DNA of 64,000 nt from Hondaea fermentalgiana (taxonomy: Eukaryota > Sar > Bigyra > Thraustochytrida > Thraustochytriidae): positions 39,354 to 103,353 of the forward strand of contig NPFB01000036.1 in assembly GCA_014084085.1 (NCBI GenBank), in the 5' to 3' direction. The translations under genes were made by a program, and so were the position numbers. Positions 1-8,500 of the stretch are shown here, one piece after another. A model generated the notes under the pieces. That model did not search any database and was not told where the DNA came from. It saw only the letters and a program-made list of their open reading frames with translations. Numbering within the stretch: position 1 is the first letter of the stretch; each line of letters begins with the position of its first letter.

Positions 1-2
1 AA

Positions 3-2435
3 GCCCCGCAGGCTCCCTCCGGCGCTGTCACCGCCGCCTTTGAAGGAGGCCGTGTTGTCCTGCGTTGGCCTCGGGCAGACGTTCCCTTTGCATCTGTGAG
101 ATACATTGTATGGGCAAAACGCCAGAGTTCTCTTTTGCCGCATCGCGTTCATGACATACCAGACAATGCCGACGTACACGCGGACGCTGCAGTCGCCGAA
201 TCATCACATGGTATCAGCTTTCAAGTTTGTGGCTCGAACCCTGCAGGCGCGTCGTCGCCACGTGTTCTTGCGCGAGCAGGCACAAAGTGCCTTGCCTTGG
301 CCCCTCGATGCGGCAATGGAGTAGACGGGAGCGATCTTTGGCTGCCTGCGATGGTCATGGGTCTTGCAAGATCTGCCGGGTACTGGGTCGTCTTTGATGA
401 CGACTTGGAGGGAGCGCAAGACAAGGCGCAGGAGGGGGTGTCTACAAAGGACGCGGCCGCCTTGCATTTTCGCGAGTATGCGGAAGTCAAGCTTGGTGCA
501 AAGGAGGTTGCCACTGTGGAAGGTGCTGCGACCTCCCCGAAACCCGCCGATATTGCCTGGAACATTGATGGCTGGCGCGAAGTCTATCGGGGCCCCACTA
601 CTTCGTGCGTTACGGATACACTGCAGCCCGGGCACTCGTACATTTTCCAAACTGCCCTGGAGACGGACGCGGGAACGAGCCCCCGATCAAATTCGTCCGT
701 ATCTTTTGCCCTCGGGCAATGCCGGCCGCTGCGACCTGCGATTCTCCGACCCAAGAGCGTGACGTCTCGCGTAATTGTTTTAGCTCTGCCGGCACTCGAT
801 CAAGTTTCAGAAAAGGGCTATTGGGAAGTTGCCATGAGCCGCACCAAAGAAAAGAAGGGGGGCATCGTCGAACCGTCTGGGTCCTTTGCTTGCATTTCGG
901 CAAAACCAGGGCTCGACGAAGACGCGGTCACCGTCCCTGTCGAACGCAGTGGTACAATGTATGCCTTTCGCGCTCGCGTTTGGATGCGCGGTCAGGCGAG
1001 CCCCTGGTCGCATCCTGTGGCTGTCCGTTCGGCGCTGTCTGCGCCACAGGCACCGCAGACCCTGGAGATTGAGATTCTTGCCAAGACACACAAGCGGCGT
1101 GCGATGCGCATCTCTTGGAAGGCGCCCGCGTGGAATGGAGGAGCGGCTCTCGTGGGTTACAGGGTCGAAACGTGCCATGAAAGCGGCGCCGCACCGGCCA
1201 AGCAAAGACTGCCAATCCAAACTTCCAATGTCTTGCGCTCTCGGAAAGCACGCATGCGCATGAACGGAGCAAGTCCGAAGGGCGCCGCAGGGACGCTCGA
1301 AAGCCGTAGCAGCGTTGCGTCATCCGAGAGCTCATGCTCGCTCCTCTCTCTCGCATCGGCAGCGTCTCGCGAAGCTGATTTTGTCCGCGCCCACGCAGAT
1401 CGTAAGCTCCTCCCGCCCGACGCGTGCGAGTTCGTCCTCGAGGATGTCGACCCCGGTGTAACGATTCGTGCGCGGGTCATTGCCGTCTCTCGCATCGCTG
1501 AGAGCAGCCCTTCCGAGATTGTTTGCGAACGCATGTCCCACACGGAGCCGGGTCCCGTGGAGGGACCAATTCAAGTCGATGTGATGTCCGCATCCACCGT
1601 CAAATGCGAATGGAGGCCGCCATCGTACAAGGGCAAAGCTTCCATCATCGGCTACGAGACGCAGCTTGAGCGTATCGGTGCAAAGGGGCCCATCGATGCA
1701 GGTGTCCAATTTCAGGCCTCAGACACGCCTCGAGCAACAATGAAGAAATTGCAGGCTTCGTTGAACTACCGTCTTCGCGTGCGCGCCGTGAACGCGTGCG
1801 GAAGTGGGCCTTTCTCACCCTGGCAGACATTCGCCATGCAGGAGGCCCACGCCTCGGTCACGGCGCCGCAATCACTATCAGCAGATCACCTTGATCCCCT
1901 CACTTTTGTATGGGAGCCTGCCACAAAGATGTCGTCCTGCAGCGGCGGGGTCAAGTACCGACTGCAAGTCGCTCAAATGCGATCGAAGCGCGAGAAACGG
2001 CCGTCCTTTGAAGTGGTATACCAGGGCGAGGCATCGATCTTTGTCTTTCGCACGGCCAAGCCAGAGACTTGGTACCGAGCCCGTGTTCAGGCTGTGGCCC
2101 CCGGGGGCGCGTGCAGTCCCTTTAGTAACTCATGTACCCTGCGAACAGCAGGCGTCAAGGTGAGGGACTGTGCGAGCGAAACAGGCGAATCTGCGACGAC
2201 AGCGAGCACGATCGATAGCGAGGCCATGAGTGACGCCGGCGGAAATGAAGAGATGGAGGATGCGCATGCTGGAGTTGTCCGCAGATCTTCCATTGCCTCA
2301 ACAGGTGACTTGGTGTCGGCGAGTGACGCCCTTCGTAGCAAGCGACTTGCTTGGTATGTGCGCTTTCCGCGTTTTGCTTGCGTGTGCGCTGGCGCAGGCT
2401 TTGCGATCATCTTTTTTTTTGTATGGATTAGCTAG
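3..2435 (+). CDS. Fibronectin type III repeat protein with C-terminal membrane anchor (5' partial)
   Basis: The frame is open from base 3, so the gene enters from the left edge and its N-terminus is missing. The first in-frame candidate start inside the window is a GTG, and the residues before it already read as an FN3 strand (a VVLRWP-type W motif then YIVW). About 810 residues are visible. I count about five FN3-like units, each starting with Pro-rich spacers and carrying W...Y/F motifs, such as RISWKAP...GYRVE, CEWRPPSYKG...GYE and FVWEP...YRLQV. Ser-rich linkers lie between units. The C-terminus is acidic, then ends in a hydrophobic stretch (CVCAGAGFAIIFFFVWIS) with almost nothing after it, which suggests a tail or type I anchor. 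FN3 domains usually mediate protein-protein contact. No catalytic domain is visible. It faces the 7TM gene tail-to-tail. Confidence 0.75.
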   Translation, partial: APQAPSGAVTAAFEGGRVVLRWPRADVPFASVRYIVWAKRQSSLLPHRVHDIPDNADVHADAAVAESSHGISFQVCGSNPAGASSPRVLARAGTKCLALAPRCGNGVDGSDLWLPAMVMGLARSAGYWVVFDDDLEGAQDKAQEGVSTKDAAALHFREYAEVKLGAKEVATVEGAATSPKPADIAWNIDGWREVYRGPTTSCVTDTLQPGHSYIFQTALETDAGTSPRSNSSVSFALGQCRPLRPAILRPKSVTSRVIVLALPALDQVSEKGYWEVAMSRTKEKKGGIVEPSGSFACISAKPGLDEDAVTVPVERSGTMYAFRARVWMRGQASPWSHPVAVRSALSAPQAPQTLEIEILAKTHKRRAMRISWKAPAWNGGAALVGYRVETCHESGAAPAKQRLPIQTSNVLRSRKARMRMNGASPKGAAGTLESRSSVASSESSCSLLSLASAASREADFVRAHADRKLLPPDACEFVLEDVDPGVTIRARVIAVSRIAESSPSEIVCERMSHTEPGPVEGPIQVDVMSASTVKCEWRPPSYKGKASIIGYETQLERIGAKGPIDAGVQFQASDTPRATMKKLQASLNYRLRVRAVNACGSGPFSPWQTFAMQEAHASVTAPQSLSADHLDPLTFVWEPATKMSSCSGGVKYRLQVAQMRSKREKRPSFEVVYQGEASIFVFRTAKPETWYRARVQAVAPGGACSPFSNSCTLRTAGVKVRDCASETGESATTASTIDSEAMSDAGGNEEMEDAHAGVVRRSSIASTGDLVSASDALRSKRLAWYVRFPRFACVCAGAGFAIIFFFVWIS

Positions 2436-2832
2436 AAACTTTTATTTTGTCGATTGCCACTGGCGTGGCACCGTCTGAATGAAACACAATATTTCTTTTG
2501 TATAAAAACTACTTGTGCGACAATTTATGCTTTTGACAGGCCCGCCCGCTTCGACCGCTTGGAGACAGATTTCCATATTGTTATGGCCCTAACAATGATC
2601 AATCTTGTGGCAACCTCTCTGGCTTTCTCCGCCGTGACTTGCATGTGTGCTGAAGCATTGGTTATTGTGCGCTGCGCTTGTTACTTTGTTCGCATGGACT
2701 AGCTGGACGTGATTTTTCTCTTATGGCGAGCTACAATCATGAATCTCCTTTTCGGTGAATATGTACATGCATAAAGTCTCCTTCGCATACTGACAGCCAC
2801 AGACACAGTCATGAAAGGTTCCTTTCCAACAA
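2436..2832. other. Convergent intergenic spacer
   Basis: About 400 bases lie between two genes that end towards each other. The stretch is richer in A and T than its neighbours and holds only short open frames without recognisable features. It probably contains both 3' UTRs. Confidence 0.5.
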
Positions 2833-4611
2833 TCAGGTGAGAACAAAGGCCGTGGACTGCGATTCTTCTTTTCCGTCTGCCGACTTATTGACCTCGTCTT
2901 CTGCTCCCTGCTCGCACGACGATGACGACGAGAGAGGGGACAGCGGCTGCGACGCGACTGTTGACGCGCAGATTCCGCCGGTTTTGCTGCGTCTACAATG
3001 TCCGTGCTCGCCTAAACTGCCGGACGTATTCTCTTCGTCGCCGTGCTCGCCATGATTGTTGTTGTTGATATTGTGATTGTTGTTGTTTTTGCTATCGTCG
3101 TCGTCGTCATCTTCGTCGTCGACGTCGTCTTCGCAGATGGTTGCCTCACTGATCTGGCTTCTTGATCGAGCCTTGCCGGCGTTCTCCGCGCCAAGGTCAA
3201 AGCTCATCGTCATTGGCCTCCCACTTCCATCAGCATTGTGCTCCTTGCTGTCAATTCCCCCTTTCAAGGATTGGGCGACAGAAAGAGGGGGCTGCACGTT
3301 TGCGTTCATATCGTGGTCTCGACCTTGGTGTCGAGGAATATGGATGGACACCTCCGCGAGGTCGTGGCCATCATCTGCTTCTGCACTAACGTCATTGGGA
3401 TATAGCGGTTGAGCGACGCCTCGATTTGCGGACCCTGAAAGGTGCAGCGGGAGAGAGTGGCTGTGGAGCAGCTCTTTGCGACCTTCCGCACGTCGACTGA
3501 CCCGCATTTCATGCGGCGCGATTGCGTTCCGCGCAAAGCCTGCGCGAGCCTTGTCCTCGAGAGCATGTGCCTCTCCATCCTCAAGTTTGTCAACCTCTGC
3601 GTCATCCCCATTGGCCACACGTGAACTCGTAGCATGCCGCGCTAGGGTCTCGGCAAATCCCTGTGCAGCGCGGTCGCTGTCCTCCGATCCTCGTGCCCCG
3701 GGAGTCGGTTCCATGCGACGCTGCGACTTTTCGAGGTAGTCGTTCAAGTCGTGAAACGCATGGAGCTCATCAATAACAAGCTTGGTGATGAGGAAGCAGG
3801 CAATTTGCAGAATGAGGAGCGCCAATGTGAATGCGCTAAAGGACGTATAGAAAAACATGGCAATGAGAAACGCGAGTGAAAAAACCGAAAGGGCCACCCA
3901 CGGATTGAGGTAAAGAGAACTGGGCCGAAAGGCATAAAAAGTTCCGTATCGCCACAAAAGCAATCCCAGATAGGCTGCCGAGAGGAGAAGCACCAATGGT
4001 TGCAATAGATCAACAACCACTTCGAGCGTTTGTTTCGCGTTGCCGCGCGAAAAGTACTCATTGTCGAGCTCGGGATATAAATACGTAGCGAAGACGCCAC
4101 GGGAACAAAGAGTCACATTTTCCGCGACCACCAGGTCCGCGTTGAGGCCGGAAACCTTGAGTGACTGGCTCGCGAGCGCGAGAACTGCCAGCGCGAGAAT
4201 GAGCCCTCGAGCAAGGAGGCGTACGCATAGAAGCCGCTGGCTCGCCCGACGAGAGCCCACTTCCTCGAGTTGAACGCAGCAAAAATTAACCGAGCGATTT
4301 CGGTGCACCATGAAAGTGAGCTCGAAGAGCTGAAGGATGTATAGTGGTATGGTGAAGGCGTCGAAGACGAGGAGCGCGAGCGTGAACTGCGCCTCAGCCG
4401 GCGTGAGATCTCCCGGTTCTACAGCCGCAAGGTAGGATGCGTTCAAGAGGACGAGCGCGGTGACCAGGGGCGCGATCCAGAACTCGTACATGCAGTGCCT
4501 GAGGGCCACGACGAACGCCAGCACAAAGAAGACGACATAGACGGCCGTATAGAAGGAGGCCACGCCGAGCGACACGGACCGCGACGTGCTCGTGCACAGA
4601 TAAAACGCCAT
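2833..4611 (-). CDS. Orphan seven-transmembrane protein with long acidic Asn/Asp/Ser-rich tail
   Basis: This is a 592-residue protein starting at an ATG. The first 290 residues or so contain seven hydrophobic segments: SFYTAVYVVFFVLAF, APLVTALVLLNASYL, LALLVFDAFTIPLYIL, LLARGLILALAVLAL, LLQPLVLLLSAAYLGLLLW, VALSVFSLAFLIAMFFY and FTLALLILQIACFLI. The loop after segment four carries a possible N-glycosylation site (NVT) and cysteines. The remaining roughly 300 residues are predicted disordered, with runs of Asp, Asn and Ser. The topology resembles a receptor or an unknown TMEM-type protein, but I see no DRY, NPxxY or other diagnostic GPCR motif, so no family is assigned. Its start lies about 150 bases from the assembly gap, so its promoter is partly unsequenced. 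Confidence 0.7.
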   Translation of the reverse strand: MAFYLCTSTSRSVSLGVASFYTAVYVVFFVLAFVVALRHCMYEFWIAPLVTALVLLNASYLAAVEPGDLTPAEAQFTLALLVFDAFTIPLYILQLFELTFMVHRNRSVNFCCVQLEEVGSRRASQRLLCVRLLARGLILALAVLALASQSLKVSGLNADLVVAENVTLCSRGVFATYLYPELDNEYFSRGNAKQTLEVVVDLLQPLVLLLSAAYLGLLLWRYGTFYAFRPSSLYLNPWVALSVFSLAFLIAMFFYTSFSAFTLALLILQIACFLITKLVIDELHAFHDLNDYLEKSQRRMEPTPGARGSEDSDRAAQGFAETLARHATSSRVANGDDAEVDKLEDGEAHALEDKARAGFARNAIAPHEMRVSRRAEGRKELLHSHSLPLHLSGSANRGVAQPLYPNDVSAEADDGHDLAEVSIHIPRHQGRDHDMNANVQPPLSVAQSLKGGIDSKEHNADGSGRPMTMSFDLGAENAGKARSRSQISEATICEDDVDDEDDDDDDSKNNNNHNINNNNHGEHGDEENTSGSLGEHGHCRRSKTGGICASTVASQPLSPLSSSSSCEQGAEDEVNKSADGKEESQSTAFVLT

Positions 4612-4732
4612 TCCGGCCGCCCGGTATCCCTGGCTCGTTTCCCTTTCTTCCCGCGCTCCTACGCGCGCGCCGCGGCCCGCGAGCGCGAGTCCGCGCGGCC
4701 TGCCCGTCTCGGGGCGGCGGAGAAGACGGCCA

Positions 4733-4764
4733 GGAGGGAGGGAGGGAGGGAGGGAGGGAGGGAG
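4733..4764. repeat. (GGGA)n simple repeat at gap edge
   Basis: A purine-only GGGA/GGAG tandem run directs into the run of Ns, so the gap was probably caused by this repeat. Confidence 0.9.
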
Positions 4765-4864
4765 NNNNNNNNNNNNNNNNNNNNNNNNNNNNNNNNNNNN
4801 NNNNNNNNNNNNNNNNNNNNNNNNNNNNNNNNNNNNNNNNNNNNNNNNNNNNNNNNNNNNNNNN
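4765..4864. other. Assembly gap of 100 N
   Basis: Exactly 100 unspecified bases, the usual placeholder for a gap of unknown length. Open frames reading across it are artefacts. The upstream parts of both flanking genes may lie in it. Confidence 0.98.
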
Positions 4865-4868
4865 GCCG

Positions 4869-5330
4869 ATGGGCGGCGCGGCGGCGCGGGCGCCGCTGCT
4901 GGAGGCGGCGCTCGCGCAGGCCGGCAGCGGCGCAGGAGACCTGGCGCTGGGCCTGGGAGGCCTGCTGGGCCAGAGCGTGCGCCACGCGAGCAAGAAGGCG
5001 GCAGGGTCGTCCAAGAACGGCCGCAAGTCCGCGGGAAAGAGGCTCGGCGTGAAGAAGTTTGGCGGCGAAAAGGTCATCCCCGGGAACATCATCGTCCGCC
5101 AGCGCGGCACGCCCACGCACCCGGGCAAGAACGTCGGTATCGGCAAGGACCATACCATCTTCGCGCTCACGGAGGGCTTTGTGCAATTTTCCTACGTTCG
5201 CGTTCCCCACAAGCAGTCGCGGTCCAAGTTTGTTCTCCGCAAGTTTGTCCATGTCGTGCCACATGGTGTTGAGCCTGCAAGTATCGGCATTGCCGATGTT
5301 TTGTGGCCTCCTCTTTACCGGCGCACCTAG
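4869..5330 (+). CDS. MRPL27: Mitochondrial large-subunit ribosomal protein bL27
   Basis: A 153-residue protein. The core from about residue 40 is the highly conserved bL27 block: [18 protein letters not shown], then [41 protein letters not shown]. bL27 sits near the peptidyl transferase centre of the bacterial-type ribosome. The Ala/Gly/Leu-rich first 38 residues look like a mitochondrial targeting sequence, and the long C-terminal extension after FALTEG is typical of mitochondrial forms. The ATG lies only four bases after the gap and the frame is open into the Ns, so the N-terminus could be longer. A plastid origin is less likely given the extension and the absence of other plastid-type genes here. 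Confidence 0.93.
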   Translation: MGGAAARAPLLEAALAQAGSGAGDLALGLGGLLGQSVRHASKKAAGSSKNGRKSAGKRLGVKKFGGEKVIPGNIIVRQRGTPTHPGKNVGIGKDHTIFALTEGFVQFSYVRVPHKQSRSKFVLRKFVHVVPHGVEPASIGIADVLWPPLYRRT

Positions 5331-5406
5331 ACCCATGAAATATTGCCACAGATAGATTTGCAAACCTCGCTTCCTTGTCTTGTTTCCTTTTCTTATTCAT
5401 TATCAT

Positions 5407-5407
<1 letters not shown>

Positions 5408-5454
<47 letters not shown>
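5408..5454. repeat. (CAGA)n microsatellite
   Basis: Nearly twelve perfect tetranucleotide copies lie in the short convergent spacer between bL27 and the Sfi1-like gene. Confidence 0.97.
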
Positions 5455-5512
5455 TGAACAGTCAGTCTCGTGCCAAGTTCGCGCATTGGACAGCTCGTCG
5501 CCCACCCACCCC

Positions 5513-8500
5513 TCAAGCGCCAATCTGATCCTTAATCTGCGCCAAGTGAACCAGATGCTCATAGTACGCCAAGGTCCGCAGACTCGTGTCGAGCTTGGGC
5601 ATGTTGTGCAGCCCGTGATCGACGCTTGCACGACCTTGCATAATTAGAGTCTCCGCATCTGCAAGCTCGCAACGCTGGTGCTCCATGGCGGCTTGCAACT
5701 CCAAAAAGCGTTTCTCGCCGATCTCGGCTTCCGTGAGCGTCGCTGCGGCCGTACTTGAAGCCAGGCAACCTCGTTGAGAACGAAACGCCAGGCCTTCGAG
5801 GCGTCGGAGCTGCTTCTTGGCGTTCCGCAGCCGCGTATTTCCCTGCTGGATCATCATGTACCCGCGCGAAAGCGCACCGTCCTGCATAGACACCATGGCT
5901 ACGCGGTGCATCCGAGCATCGAACTTGACGAGCTTCCTGGACAAGGCATTAAAGAGCCAGCGCATCACGCCAGCAATGACACGAACTTTGGTGAGTGCGC
6001 GTGGAACAACCGCGCCGTATCGCATCCGCCGTGCTAGCTGCGCGGAGCGCTCGAGAGCTGTCTCGACGTCGGCGCGTCGCATTGCAAGCACCGAGTTGAA
6101 TTGTTGCTGGTGTGCAAGCTTGAGCTGATCGATAAAGGCCTGTTGCTCCTCAATGTTCACCTCATCCATTTCTCCCGATCCATCGTCCATGTCCATGAGC
6201 GAGTCTACGCGGTCGAGCCAGCATCGAGAAAAGACGTTCTTCTTCTCCACTTGACGCAAAAGGACACCGAGTGTGAGGATAGCGTTGTTTGTGCAAGCGC
6301 CATAGAATCCGACAATGAATTCCTCCTCGAAGCGCCGCTTTCCAAATGACGTCATTTCGGGCGCCTCGGGAATGGAGAACCGCTTGCCATTCTCGCATGA
6401 GCCATACCAGGGCGACACCCGCCCGTTACTCGTGCGGAAGCGAAGTTTGCCTGCGACCATGTTGTGCATTGCAAACCCCTCAACCTGTGTAATGCGCTCA
6501 TGCGGATCCTGCATCTGAAACTCAAATGTTTTCAGACCTTGAGCGTGCCCGAATCCATGCGATGGCCCTTTGCCATTCGGACCTGAACCTGCCGACGGCT
6601 TGGCCCCCACACCTGCTCTGCCCCCCGCTCCGCTCGAAAGCATCTCTCCTTCGTCCATGTCCAGCTCCCCTGTCCCTGCTCCACCAGGCAAAGGACCCCC
6701 TGCGGACTGCGCCCGTGTAAAACCATGCACTGGCCCTTGCCACACACGAGCGGCCCCAACGGGCCCGCTGCGAAATCGTAACTGGAGACCCACCACCATA
6801 CCCTCGGTCACGGCCACGATGACACCATGCACATTCACGCTCGTCTCCATAAGCACATCAGAATAGTGTCGCGCTCCGCTTGCTTTGTCAAGCGGCAAGC
6901 CCACACACCGCGTTCGCTTGTCCGAGTATGTGTAAGTGCCGCGTTCATTAAAGGCCGAACAAAGCAAGCGCATCTCCAAGTCGAGACGTCGATGCGTGAG
7001 GGTGATATGTTTGTCCAACACACGTTTGAGCAAGGTTGCCATCTGCCGCTCGGGTCCAAGCACAGAGTACCGCACGCTCGACGCAACGAAGCGGTTTCGC
7101 CTCCGTAGTTGCGAAGAGAGCATGCGTCGCTCCAAGGATATGAAGCGGCATTTCCACTTGTCGAGATCAGCGATGCATCGCGCAGTCGCAAACACTTCTG
7201 AGCCCGGGACTTGCCGCAAGCTTGCGCTGTGCATCGTCTTGATGCCTAGTCGCCAGCCGGCAAGGACTCGCTGCAAAACTCCCAGCCGTGCCCGTTCGCG
7301 CAGCAACTGCTCGATGCGACGCCGCGCATGGGCGCGCTGCGCGAATTCCACCCAGCGCAAAAACCACACCTTTGCATCCTCTGGAATCGAAATGATCTTT
7401 TCGCCTCGCTCGCGCAAGTAAGAGCTGAGCATGGTGAGCCGCTGACGGCGCGAATTGATCTCTTCGCGAAGTCCTGGCGTTTCCGTCCGAATGCGGGCGT
7501 CCAGAAAGTGAAGCCACTTGTTAAAGGTGACAAGCTTGAGGCGCAAACGGTAGTACCGCGGCATCGAGCGATAGAGCTTGCGGAAGCGCGCGCAAATGCG
7601 AAGCCAGTTCTCGAGTCGCTTGTGCTGCATGAGTCCAAACGACTTGCGCGCAATTACAGGGAAACGCAGCATGCGGAAACACGTACGCATCACTGTGTCC
7701 ATGCGATCACGCTCAAGCTGTTCAAAGACAGAGTACAAGGCATTGTGCATCATGCGGGCGCGCATGGCACGCAGTCGTTGAGCGTGCTCCATTTGCAATC
7801 GCTTCTTCTCCTCCAGCTGAAGACGGCGCTCCTCGAGGAGCTCTGCGGCACTTGACTCGCTAATTTCGAGATTTTCTTGGGCAAGCCGAAGACGCTCGTC
7901 GTGCTCTTGGAGTTTGACCATCCGTGAAAGCCTCTCGCGACGCACCTTGCTTGCCGCTGCAGTGGCGTTTCGCAGGCTCTGTTTGCGATAATTCGGATCC
8001 CCCAAAAATTGACTTGACCTTTCGAAGCGTTCGCGTTGCAGCTTTCGCAAGCTTTCGCGCCGCTGCGTAAGCGCATCAACCCTGGATTGTGCGTCCGCAC
8101 TCTCGTCTGATACTGTCATTCCTGCCACAAAGAGAGTCTTGCGGTGCCTCATTGTGTTGGCAGCATCGTCCTGTCCATCTGCACCGACACCAATGCCACC
8201 AGCAAGATCGACACTGTCGCGAGCATCCCGTTGCAATAATCTATCTCCTCCTCTGGATTTGAGGCCTCGCTTGGGCCGGGCCTTGTGCGAGGTGACGCTA
8301 TCCCAGGCGCGGAAAGCGATTCGTTGGAGACGAGTGATGTAGAAATGCCACGCGAACCTGTCCTTTTGTCCAGCCTCCACGACCTCGCGCCAATTCTTAA
8401 AGACATCCCCACCGAGCCGATTGCGCTCAATACACAACGTTATACGGCCGAGTCTTGTCCGCTCCTTAACTTCGCTGTGGAACTTTTCCAGAGCAGCGCA

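Noticed and set aside
4394..5363. Minus-strand open frames reading through the run of Ns
   Set aside because: They exist only because Ns are translated as X, and they overlap bL27 antisense with no recognisable product.
5408..5454. Tandem repeat considered as CRISPR-like array
   Set aside because: It is a uniform tetranucleotide microsatellite with no spacers, and the sequence is eukaryotic.
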